A stretch of DNA of 18,035 nt from DAIRET01 sp036795455 (lineage in GTDB: Bacteria; Bacteroidota; Ignavibacteria; Ignavibacteriales; Ignavibacteriaceae): contig DAIRET010000046.1 in NCBI GenBank assembly GCA_036795455.1, forward strand, positions 1 to 18,035. The letters run 5' to 3'. Numbering within the stretch: position 1 is the stretch's first letter; each line of letters opens with the position of its first letter. Below are positions 7,275 through 14,506 of this stretch, piece after piece. Made by a program: the position numbers and the translations under genes. The notes under the pieces are model-generated. The model saw only the letters and a list, made by a program, of their open reading frames with translations. It was not told where the DNA came from and made no database searches.

Positions 7275-7307
7275 AAAAAAGAGAACCGTTTAATTCAAAA
7301 CGGTTCT
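7275..7307 (-). terminator. Intrinsic terminator overlapping the dipeptidase stop codon
   Basis: On the minus strand AGAACCGTTT (7298–7307) pairs perfectly over 10 bp with AAACGGTTCT (7282–7291) around a 6-nt loop, then CTTTTTT (T-tract 7275–7280). The dipeptidase TAA (7290–7292) is inside the hairpin, so the last codons encode part of the stem. It is the clearest terminator in the window. Confidence 0.8.
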
Positions 7308-8996
7308 TTGTTGTAAATTCTTATTAATTGTTTTTTTACTTCCGGTAACCTGTTCAAAAACCCTCATGAAATTTCCGCCAAGAATTTTTTCAATTTCATT
7401 TTGTGTATAACCACGGTTCAATAATTCCATTGTAAGATTAGGGTATTTTGATATATCCTCAAGTCCTATAACTGTATTTGTCCCGATGCCGTCAAAATCA
7501 GAGCCAACAGCCACATGATCGATTCCGACAAGATTAACAATGTAATCAATGTGGTCAACTACTTTTGCAATATTCACTGTGCTGCTGTTTGAAAGAAAAG
7601 GCGGATAAAAAACAATACCAATCACACCTCCCGATAAAGCAATAGCCGCTATTTGATCGTCATACAAATTACGATAATGATTCCTTATAGCCCTCACTCC
7701 CGAATGCGTAGCAAGTATCGGGTTTGTTGTTATAGTCAAAATGTCCTCAATAGTTTTTATTCCCGTATGGGAAACATCAATCATCACACCAAGAGAATCA
7801 AGCGTTCGAATCACATCTTTGCCGAATTCGCTCAATCCAACTGTCGCCGAGCGGGGGTCTTGCGCTGATACTGCCCAATCAAGACTATTATTCCAAGTTA
7901 TAGTAAGATACCTCATCCCTTCGTCGTAAAGATTCTTCAGCTTTTGAATATCGTTCTCAATTGCGTGCCCTCCTTCAACTGCAAGTATGGCTGCAATTTT
8001 ATTCTCGTTGTTTAATTGAATTACTTCTTCTGCGGTTCTTGCCTGTCCAATCTTTTCGTTGTTCAGTGCAATTTCATTATGAAAAATATTTACCATATCC
8101 ATTGCATGGTTATATGAGTTATTTCCATGCGAAGAAGGATCGACCCAGACTGCAAATAATTGAGCATCAATACCACCAGTAATCATTCGTGGTATGTCGG
8201 TGTGGTTATAAGTATGGAAATCGGCGAGATGGTAAGATGTATCAATTACCATTTTTTCAAGAATGTCATTATGAAGATCGATTAATCTCGAATAAGAATG
8301 AATTGTTTCAAGCTTAAACTCAAAATGCTCGGAGCCAGTTATTATTGTATCCAAAACAACAGATACATAAGCAAATTTTGAAGCACGGATTTTTATCTCA
8401 ACCGGGGAAGTTGTTTTATTAAACCGGTTAATATTATTAGTTGAATTCCCACCGGCTCTAAAACCGGACAACCCGCTTCCGTAACCTCCGTCAAGCAGAA
8501 CCATTTTTTTTGTGATGCTCCCGCTTCCTGTTTTTACATTCAAGAAGTAGACACCTGCGCTTCCGCGTGCATGCCATTCAATTGAATAACTTCCCTGGTT
8601 AAGATACTCTTCATATCTATCAATCGTTTCACCAAGTGCGTTATAGATTGTAACCGAAACATTTGCGGCACTTGGTAGAGCTATATCAACTTTAGTTGAA
8701 GGATTAAAAGGGTTGGGATAGTTCTGCGATACTTCAAAAGATGCCGGGACTCCAGGATTTTCACCGACTGAAGAAACCGGGATTTCAATTTCCCAATTGC
8801 CTAAAGGATTTGTTGTTGTAGAATCGTTTATTGTACCTGAATTATTAGTAGCATAGATTTTAACCTGGAATAGATTCACCCCGGTTATTTTGTCTTTTAT
8901 ATTCCCCGAAATATGAATGGAGCTGTTTTGAGCAAATATGAAGTCAGTTATTACTAAACTAAGAAGAATAGAAAGAATGTATATAATTCGTTTCAT
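7290..8996 (-). CDS. Exported M19 (renal-type) dipeptidase with internal type IX-like sorting domain
   Basis: A 568-residue exported metallopeptidase of family M19, expected to hydrolyse dipeptides with a di-zinc site. The signal peptide is residues 1–22 (ends FIFA|Q). A short beta domain follows (about 27–75, carboxypeptidase-regulatory-like: ISGNIKDKITG). Residues about 88–168 (SQNYPNPFNPST to ITKKMVLLDGG) are a full Por/type IX sorting module of the FlgD-Ig kind, normally found at the extreme C-terminus. The catalytic domain runs about 235–555: HND (H242, D244), EGGH (E341), VSHTG (H410), THSG (H431) and GSDFDG (D500) supply the expected metal and active-site residues. It probably acts in the periplasm or outside. 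The start ATG precedes an obvious signal peptide but has a poor ribosome site. An intrinsic terminator overlaps its stop. Confidence 0.93.
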   Translation of the reverse strand: MKRIIYILSILLSLVITDFIFAQNSSIHISGNIKDKITGVNLFQVKIYATNNSGTINDSTTTNPLGNWEIEIPVSSVGENPGVPASFEVSQNYPNPFNPSTKVDIALPSAANVSVTIYNALGETIDRYEEYLNQGSYSIEWHARGSAGVYFLNVKTGSGSITKKMVLLDGGYGSGLSGFRAGGNSTNNINRFNKTTSPVEIKIRASKFAYVSVVLDTIITGSEHFEFKLETIHSYSRLIDLHNDILEKMVIDTSYHLADFHTYNHTDIPRMITGGIDAQLFAVWVDPSSHGNNSYNHAMDMVNIFHNEIALNNEKIGQARTAEEVIQLNNENKIAAILAVEGGHAIENDIQKLKNLYDEGMRYLTITWNNSLDWAVSAQDPRSATVGLSEFGKDVIRTLDSLGVMIDVSHTGIKTIEDILTITTNPILATHSGVRAIRNHYRNLYDDQIAAIALSGGVIGIVFYPPFLSNSSTVNIAKVVDHIDYIVNLVGIDHVAVGSDFDGIGTNTVIGLEDISKYPNLTMELLNRGYTQNEIEKILGGNFMRVFEQVTGSKKTINKNLQQRTVLN

Positions 8997-9201
8997 TATA
9001 AGTCCAATTGAATAAAAAAAAATTTCAAGAGTAAATTACGAATAATTTGTATAGTATTGAAGAGCGATTTGGAATGAACATCAAACTGTTAATTACATAC
9101 ATGCTTCCGGTTTATTATAAATTTCCGGAGTTTACTTTCCATCGTGATTTTATTTTTCATTATAGGGAAGCATTCAAAAAGTAAATGTATTTATCCTTTA
9201 A

Positions 9202-9951
9202 TTAATGAAATACCAATTGAATACCGTAAATAACAGCCAATCCGAAAATGAATGAACTTAATACAAGTGTTTTATGGTTCTTAAAAACTTCGCCGAAAAG
9301 TGCATGGAAAGAGAGATATATAAATCCACCGGCAATGTGTGCTTCAATAAGAGCGAAATAGTACTCGCCAATGTTGTACTTAACAAGGAAATAACCCGCA
9401 ATACCTCCGAGAAGAGTAGTAAGTTCAACAAGAATAACATTCTTTATAATTACCGGTTTAACATAATTGGCTCCAAGCATTAACGATGCAAGAGCCAGCC
9501 CTTCGGGGAATTTGTGAACCATTACTGCTGTAAAAACCGAGCTGCCTCCATGTGAATGTTCATGTAATCCCGAAGTTGCAATAGCCATACCGTCAAAAAA
9601 TGAATGGAAAGCTAAAGCGGTAAATAACAACCATGAAACTTCTGAAAATTTCTTTGTTGTTTGTTCATCAAAGTGGCTTGCTGAACATGCAGGACAAACA
9701 TGGAAATAGTATTTACTTATTATCCAGAATAGCGCATAACCTGAAATAACTGCAACCGCCAGTTCTAAAAGAGTTAAAACATGTATTGCTTCCGGTATAA
9801 TCCCGATTACTGCCGCACCGAATAAAGCCCCAGCTGATAATGAAATTAGAGCGCAAAGCCTGTGATGGTTTAGTTTTATTATAAATACAATCAATCCACC
9901 TGCAAGGGCAGATACAATTGCTAAAGTGGAATTAATAATTACTTCCGACAA
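9202..9951 (-). CDS. ZIP family metal transporter
   Basis: An inner-membrane importer of divalent metal (Zn, Fe or Mn) of the ZIP superfamily, 249 residues with about eight helices. The metal-path signatures are HSFFDG (H116, D120) and HKFPEG (H146, E150) in helices 4 and 5. A loop before helix 4 carries CPACSASHFDE (C86, C89), and HEHSHGG (about 130–136) lies between helices 4 and 5; both could bind metal in regulation. The in-frame ATG at 9984 has no ribosome site and adds a basic leader (MLHFKILIRRN). The TTG at 9951 has AGGAG four bases upstream and starts directly before helix 1, so it is preferred, though the spacing is short. It is divergent from tRNA-Ser. Which metal it carries cannot be read from the sequence. 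Confidence 0.92.
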   Translation of the reverse strand: MSEVIINSTLAIVSALAGGLIVFIIKLNHHRLCALISLSAGALFGAAVIGIIPEAIHVLTLLELAVAVISGYALFWIISKYYFHVCPACSASHFDEQTTKKFSEVSWLLFTALAFHSFFDGMAIATSGLHEHSHGGSSVFTAVMVHKFPEGLALASLMLGANYVKPVIIKNVILVELTTLLGGIAGYFLVKYNIGEYYFALIEAHIAGGFIYLSFHALFGEVFKNHKTLVLSSFIFGLAVIYGIQLVFH

Positions 9952-9955
9952 GTTT

Positions 9956-9960
9956 CTCCT
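9956..9960 (-). promoter_or_regulatory. Ribosome-binding site selecting the TTG start of the ZIP gene
   Basis: Minus-strand AGGAG lies 4 nt before TTG (9949–9951). It falls inside the reading frame that begins at the ATG at 9984, so it argues that the upstream ATG is not the real start. Confidence 0.5.
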
Positions 9961-10094
9961 AATTAAAATTTTGAAGTGCAACATATGGAAAAAAAAGACG
10001 CTGTAAAAGTAAATTATTCAGTATCAGAGAACCCAAATTCTGATCCCTCTCTTTCTATTTCATTCAATTTAATTCTTTTCTACCCGGTCAATTC

Positions 10095-10125
10095 TTTGTA
10101 AAGAAAATACGATTTAATATATTTG
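10095..10125 (+). promoter_or_regulatory. Promoter of tRNA-Ser
   Basis: TTTG (10095–10098), 19 nt, then TATATTTG (10118–10125), matching the Bacteroidota pattern TTTG/TAnnTTTG. It can also be read as sigma-70 TTGTAA-N16-TATATT. The predicted start is about 35 nt before the tRNA. Confidence 0.6.
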
Positions 10126-10167
10126 CACTGCTATTTTTCAAGAAATTTTACTTGAAAACGAAAAAAC

Positions 10168-10254
10168 GGAAAGGTGCAGGAGTGGTTTAACTGGCACGCC
10201 TGGAGAGCGTGTGTATTCGAAAGGGTACCGAGGGTTCGAATCCCTCTCTTTCCG
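10168..10254 (+). tRNA. tRNA-Ser (anticodon GGA)
   Basis: An 87-nt class II tRNA. The acceptor GGAAAGG pairs with TCTTTCC, with one G·U, and the discriminator is G as expected for serine. The anticodon stem CACGC/GCGTG encloses CTGGAGA, giving GGA for TCC/TCT. It has a long variable arm (TGTATTCGAAAGGGTACC region) and T-arm GAGGG/CCCTC around TTCGAAT. CCA is not encoded. Confidence 0.97.
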
Positions 10255-10302
10255 CAAATTGTGAAGAGGTTGTATACCTCCGATACACAAGGTTCATTCA
10301 AA

Positions 10303-10320
10303 AAGAAGACGGATCTTCTT
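10303..10320 (+). other. Hairpin downstream of tRNA-Ser
   Basis: AAGAAGA (10303–10309) pairs with TCTTCTT (10314–10320) around CGGA, about 50 nt after tRNA-Ser. No T-tract follows (next bases CCCCTAAAG), so it is only a possible terminator. A second short hairpin, TAGTAT-TCA-ATACTA, is at 10346–10360. Otherwise 10255–10473 shows no gene. Confidence 0.3.
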
Positions 10321-10473
10321 CCCCTAAAGATGATCAGGTTTGTAATAGTATTCAATACTACAAGATTACTACTACTTTTATTCTGAAAACTCAATGGATT
10401 GAGATTTTCTCTTCAAACTTAATTTCAATGAACCCGGATTAATTAATAATGTAATAACAATTAGGCTTTATCA

Positions 10474-10989
10474 ATGAAATTCCCTTCGAACTTTCCCGGT
10501 TTAATAATTGCATTTATGACAGGATTCCTAATCGGGTTTTTAATCTTCTATATATTTGTAGGTGTAGACTACCCGGATCAATCGGAGAATTACAATTTTT
10601 TCGGGTTGATGGGAAAATTTGAAGCTCCGGCAGGATTTAGCAAAGCGGATGAAGTTCAATTCGACGGCGAAGAAATAAAACTGGACTTATCTACCCAGTA
10701 TGATAAAAACATAGTAATTGCAGAAGTAGAAGTTGACTCAAAAGAAGACGTTAAACTATTATTATACTATGATAAAAATTATCTCCGCTTCTACGGAAAA
10801 CGGTTTATAGAAAATATGAATGATACACGGGTAGTCCTATCTGAAAACTCGGTATTGTTCAACAGTAAAGGTTTGAATAAAATACTGCTGTTTTTCCAGA
10901 ACAACTCGGAAACGGAACAGAAAATTCACATCCAGATTTATAAAGGTTATAACATCATCTACGAAAACTCGGTTATAACCAATAAATAA
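10474..10989 (+). CDS. Membrane-anchored protein of unknown function
   Basis: A 171-residue protein I do not recognise. One N-terminal membrane helix (about 9–30, PGLIIAFMTGFLIGFLIFYIF) could be a signal anchor. The rest is polar and rich in beta-prone stretches, suggesting a small periplasmic beta-sandwich: alternating segments such as NIVIAEVEVDSKEDVKLLLYY, ILLFFQNN and KIHIQIYKG. No cysteines or catalytic motifs stand out. A weak AGG lies about 9 nt before the ATG. It stands alone on the plus strand between tRNA-Ser and a convergent hydrolase gene whose stop is 15 nt away. Codon use looks like that of its neighbours. Confidence 0.8.
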   Translation: MKFPSNFPGLIIAFMTGFLIGFLIFYIFVGVDYPDQSENYNFFGLMGKFEAPAGFSKADEVQFDGEEIKLDLSTQYDKNIVIAEVEVDSKEDVKLLLYYDKNYLRFYGKRFIENMNDTRVVLSENSVLFNSKGLNKILLFFQNNSETEQKIHIQIYKGYNIIYENSVITNK

Positions 10990-10992
10990 CGT

Positions 10993-11014
10993 TTCAGAAT
11001 TGCATTATTCTGAA
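10993..11014. other. Hairpin between convergent gene ends
   Basis: TTCAGAAT (10993–11000) pairs with ATTCTGAA (11007–11014) around a 6-nt loop. It sits just after the plus-strand stop and overlaps the stop codon of the convergent hydrolase (11005–11007). No clear T-tract on either side; it may serve as a weak two-way terminator. Confidence 0.35.
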
Positions 11015-12060
11015 TCTAAAAAATCCGACATCGCCTGCGATACTTTTTCCATATCACAGCCGGGTGCAAGGTGTCCGCAATTGTTTGTAAGTCTTAACAA
11101 TTTGCAGTTCAGTGCCTCTGCAAATTTAATTGCCGGTGTGGGAATCAAAACATGATCCGTTTCAGAAATGATTATGAAGAATTTTGTCTTCACTGCTTTC
11201 GCCGTCTCTTCCAAAGAACCATTGAATAATCTTGTGATATCATGCTTAATCATAGCTTTTACCAAACAACGCCAATCATCCAGAGTAAATACATTAGAGG
11301 GTTCTTTGTCAAAAGTTTTAAAAAAAGAATCGAACTCTTCTCTTTTAATCCTTGCGTTTCTTTCTTCCGGTGTAGTTGCCGAATGGTAGGAGAGCATATT
11401 CAATGTTTTGTAAATATCTTTATCCGGCATTTCGGCTTTTCTACCGGATTCAATTATGTGCAGATAAATATTCCATCTTAACAAATCGTATGATGTGCAA
11501 TATGGTGCAGGAGCATATGGAATAGCTTTCTTTACAAAGCCGGGATATGCTATTGTCCATTCAAAAACCTGCATGCTTCCCATCGAACCACCAACAAGCG
11601 CATAAAGGTTATTCAACCCGAGCTCATCTGTTACTAATTTAAACTGGGAATTGACCATATCTCTAATTGAAATATCCGGGAAATTTTCCTTCCCTTTTTC
11701 ATAATTGGAGGGAGATGAAGATATACCATTGCCAAGTGCATCAACCGCAATAATGCAATACTTTGCACTATCAATAAATCTTCCCTTCCCTATAGAGTAT
11801 TGTATCTCCTCGGATGTACCTCCGAACCAGGTGGGATATAAAATAGCATTCGACTTTGTCTCATTCAATCTGCCGAATATCCTGTATCCGACTTTGCAAT
11901 TATAAAGTGTTTCCCCGTTTTCGAGTTTTAAATCTCCAATATTCGCAATCTGTAGCTCCGGTTGAGCTTTAGCAGAAGATGCTAAAACAAGCAGAAATAA
12001 AACGAAAAAAATACCGGGATTATAAACTGTAGAGCGATTAAAAAATATTGTCGTTCTCAT
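11005..12060 (-). CDS. Exported MetX-like alpha/beta hydrolase
   Basis: A 351-residue alpha/beta-hydrolase-fold protein of the homoserine O-acetyltransferase-like group. The MetX-like front end is visible (GYRIFGRLNETKSNAILYPT), as is the nucleophile elbow GGSMGS (S159) with the following MQVFEW. The remaining triad residues are D302 (SETDHVLIP) and H330 (CGHLAPG). Unlike true MetX it has an N-terminal signal peptide (hydrophobic about 16–30, ending SSAKA|Q), which places it in the periplasm, so a role in methionine synthesis is unlikely. An esterase or acyltransferase is the safe description. AAAGGA lies about 5 nt before the ATG. It follows nagB by 53 nt with a hairpin in the gap and may be the last gene of that operon. 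Confidence 0.85.
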   Translation of the reverse strand: MRTTIFFNRSTVYNPGIFFVLFLLVLASSAKAQPELQIANIGDLKLENGETLYNCKVGYRIFGRLNETKSNAILYPTWFGGTSEEIQYSIGKGRFIDSAKYCIIAVDALGNGISSSPSNYEKGKENFPDISIRDMVNSQFKLVTDELGLNNLYALVGGSMGSMQVFEWTIAYPGFVKKAIPYAPAPYCTSYDLLRWNIYLHIIESGRKAEMPDKDIYKTLNMLSYHSATTPEERNARIKREEFDSFFKTFDKEPSNVFTLDDWRCLVKAMIKHDITRLFNGSLEETAKAVKTKFFIIISETDHVLIPTPAIKFAEALNCKLLRLTNNCGHLAPGCDMEKVSQAMSDFLDSE

Positions 12061-12078
12061 AATATCCTTTCAAATTAT

Positions 12079-12102
12079 TTGAAGCAGGTTCCCCTGCTTC
12101 AA
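12079..12102 (-). other. Strong hairpin between nagB and the hydrolase gene
   Basis: A perfect 10-bp stem TTGAAGCAGG/CCTGCTTCAA closed by a GNRA-type GGAA loop on the minus strand, 11 nt after the nagB stop. The following AAATAATTTG is not a proper T-tract, so it may stabilise the upstream message or only partly terminate. Confidence 0.5.
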
Positions 12103-12113
12103 TTATCTAGTAA

Positions 12114-14447
12114 CTAAAGGTTTTCTGTCAACTTCTTGAGTTCTGTTGATTTGGAATAAAACTCTTGTAGTGAAAGCTCTTTCAAATAAACCATACCATG
12201 GGCAGAACGTACTCTCGGAGCATCGTGTCTTAAGAAATAGTTTTTCCCAAGACATGTTCTAATAGTCTGGTATTGTTCTACCTGGATAGCTTCAGCTAAC
12301 CTGCAGAATGGTCCGTCATACTCAAAACTCGGAAAACTTGCAGCTTTTTGCGAGCCGTAACTATACATAAAAGTATTCTCAAGTATAGAGAAAGAATTAA
12401 GGCTGACGGGAACGTATATATTAGCTTCTGCAGGATGGAATCGATACCACACATTCCTATAACCCCAAATTTTAATGTCAGAAACGCCTTCCTGTTTTTC
12501 ATATAATCGAAGTGCTTCGGCAATTGCTTGTAGCACTTTATAATGCGTATCGGGCCCGCTTCCCTCAGGGTCAAGTGCTACGGTGATAATTGTCGGTTTA
12601 ACTTTTTTTAACAAACTAAGAACCGGGAGTACATCTCTATTCATTTCCGGATTTTCAGTAAACACCTCGCCCTGGTAGAAACCTAATCTTAAATGCATTA
12701 CACTCTCTGCATTGAAACCGAAATAACCCCAAAGGATTTCTTCTTCCCATTCTCGCAGCATCCCTTTCAGTTTTTGAACGTGGGGAATATCTTTTTTACC
12801 GGGATATTGAGTTGTAAAATAGTTTATCAATTCATACACCCTGTCTTTTAAGTAGATAATGTTGTCTTCTTCATAAATCTCAATAATATTGCGAAGCATT
12901 CTACGGCAGGTTGCTTCAGTTTTTATCGTTCTACTATGGGCGGCAAGACCATCAAGATATAGATTTACATCACGGTTTTTCCCTTCGATGAATTCCGGGT
13001 CGAAATATCTTTTCGAGAACCTTGCTTGAAACTCACTTAACTCAAGATGAGCTTTTAGGTCTTTCATCAGCTCAAGCATGTAAGCATTAGTAACGGCTGT
13101 AAACCCGCTTGTAAGTGTTGCAAAATAGTGTTTGTTTTTAGGATTTCTTACAAGGTGATTAATGTAAGGCAAATAACCGAGCATAATATCATCGTGATGC
13201 GGTGCGGTATGAAGTATAACTTCGTTATCTATGAATTCCATCCCTTTTTCAAACCTGCTGACCAGGTTTTGATTTATTTCTTTTGCAATTATATTAAAAG
13301 GTTTCTCTGTCCCTTCAAGTACAAGTTTAGTGAACCTGTCATTTTCAAAATCGGCTTGTGTTAATTCAGTTAATGGTTTATTCTTCTCTACCGATAAATT
13401 AATAATGGCTCTTTCAATCGAAGATTGAGATAATTCTTCCTCGTTATTCATATCAACATATCTTCTCTCCATTAGGCGGAGAGCAGCACCGTTCGTAAGA
13501 TAGAACCGTGCATTATCAAGTTTTTGGAGTACTGTTGCAGGATAAATATTTGAAGGTGAATTTTCTACCGAATCTCTTACAATTCTCGACTTCGCTTCAC
13601 CCGCTGCAATAATTATTGCGGTAACCTCAGGTTTATAAGTGATTGTTGCCAATCCGATAGTTATCACAAGCCGGTTACGCGCTATTTCAATTCCTCCAAG
13701 ATCCGATGATGCGGCAGCTTGAGTTTCATAATTAGTTTCCATCAATCTTGTAGTTGAATAGTGATCGCTTCCCTGCACATTGAAACCGATATGTCCATCC
13801 GGTCCTATCCCTCCAAGGAAAAACCCGATTCCCCCCATTTCCCGAATTTTTCTTTCATAGCCCGTACAGTATTCATCTACAATTTCAATCGTACGTTTCT
13901 GAAGCCTTTCCTGTCTGTTACTTGCCCATCTTGTTCTAAGGGTTAAATCAACTTTCTTTTCGGGAAAAATTTCGTTTAAGGGGAGGTTTTCGGCAGTCCC
14001 GATTTTATTTACATTTATTAGTAATGCTTTATCCGGGTCAAGTCCAAGGTTGTGGAAATAATACTTCTGTATGTAATAGTAAAAACTGTTGTGCTGAAAA
14101 GAATCTATCGGGTAGAATTCATCAATTTGTACAAATTTTAAACTTCTTAAATCAGGTTTAATTGCCGGGTCAATACCAACTTCTTCAAGCATAGTATGGG
14201 CTTCGGACGAGTCCCAGTTTTTTCCGAAATACGCAACCCATTTAATAAAGTGTTCGGGAGTTTTACCGGTCGGCAAACTTATAACTCCACCGGGATTTTG
14301 TTGTACCCATTCAAGAAATCTTAGAGCAGTCAGTTTTCCAAGCTCGGGGAAATTATTAACCTGTATGATAGGTATTTTCTCCGTTGGTTTATACATTAAT
14401 TCTTTACCGGATTTATCTAAATAATACTGTTCTACTTTTGATAACAT
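12114..14447 (-). CDS. nagB: Glucosamine-6-phosphate deaminase-like / PIG-L (LmbE) deacetylase-like fusion
   Basis: A 777-residue two-domain protein of the long NagB type known from Bacteroidota. Residues about 20–330 are a glucosamine-6-phosphate deaminase/isomerase domain: SLPTGKTP (57–64, phosphate loop), QIDEFYP (D109) and GGIGPDGHIGFN (D217, H219). The glutamate that follows FN in E. coli NagB (E148, in FNEP) is replaced by V224. Residues about 405–650 are a PIG-L/LmbE domain with the metal motif APHHDD (415–420), the variant of HPDD, as in N-acetylglucosaminyl deacetylases. Together they could deacetylate and deaminate amino-sugar phosphates toward fructose-6-phosphate, but this coupling is inference. 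GAAGG precedes the ATG. It lies 59 nt after fmt on the same strand. Confidence 0.9.
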   Translation of the reverse strand: MLSKVEQYYLDKSGKELMYKPTEKIPIIQVNNFPELGKLTALRFLEWVQQNPGGVISLPTGKTPEHFIKWVAYFGKNWDSSEAHTMLEEVGIDPAIKPDLRSLKFVQIDEFYPIDSFQHNSFYYYIQKYYFHNLGLDPDKALLINVNKIGTAENLPLNEIFPEKKVDLTLRTRWASNRQERLQKRTIEIVDEYCTGYERKIREMGGIGFFLGGIGPDGHIGFNVQGSDHYSTTRLMETNYETQAAASSDLGGIEIARNRLVITIGLATITYKPEVTAIIIAAGEAKSRIVRDSVENSPSNIYPATVLQKLDNARFYLTNGAALRLMERRYVDMNNEEELSQSSIERAIINLSVEKNKPLTELTQADFENDRFTKLVLEGTEKPFNIIAKEINQNLVSRFEKGMEFIDNEVILHTAPHHDDIMLGYLPYINHLVRNPKNKHYFATLTSGFTAVTNAYMLELMKDLKAHLELSEFQARFSKRYFDPEFIEGKNRDVNLYLDGLAAHSRTIKTEATCRRMLRNIIEIYEEDNIIYLKDRVYELINYFTTQYPGKKDIPHVQKLKGMLREWEEEILWGYFGFNAESVMHLRLGFYQGEVFTENPEMNRDVLPVLSLLKKVKPTIITVALDPEGSGPDTHYKVLQAIAEALRLYEKQEGVSDIKIWGYRNVWYRFHPAEANIYVPVSLNSFSILENTFMYSYGSQKAASFPSFEYDGPFCRLAEAIQVEQYQTIRTCLGKNYFLRHDAPRVRSAHGMVYLKELSLQEFYSKSTELKKLTENL

Positions 14448-14477
14448 AAATAACCTTCTTTATTCAATTGTCCAATC

Positions 14478-14498
14478 CTTCCGTGTAATAGGCGGAAG
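14478..14498 (-). other. Hairpin in the fmt–nagB gap
   Basis: CTTCCG (14478–14483) pairs with CGGAAG (14493–14498) around a 9-nt loop, 8 nt after the fmt stop. No T-tract follows on the minus strand, so it is not a normal terminator and transcription may continue into nagB. Confidence 0.35.
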
Positions 14499-14506
14499 AA
14501 AAATAA

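Noticed and set aside
9101..9130. Imperfect inverted repeat TCCGG-TTTA...TAAA-CCGGA in the ZIP–dipeptidase gap
   Set aside because: No T-tract on either strand and unequal spacing inside the stem; I could not assign it as a terminator or operator.
9175..9200. Possible ZIP terminator (AAAG-TAAA / TTTA-CTTT with a 2-nt bulge)
   Set aside because: The stem is almost entirely A/T, bulged and followed by few T residues, so support is too weak.
10131..10442. Open frames of 70–87 codons on both strands around 10131–10442
   Set aside because: They run through tRNA-Ser and its non-coding 3' flank, with no ribosome sites and no protein-like composition.
14448..14480. TTGGAC-N17-TATTTA as a promoter for nagB
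   Set aside because: The -10 would overlap the ribosome site and start codon, leaving no leader.
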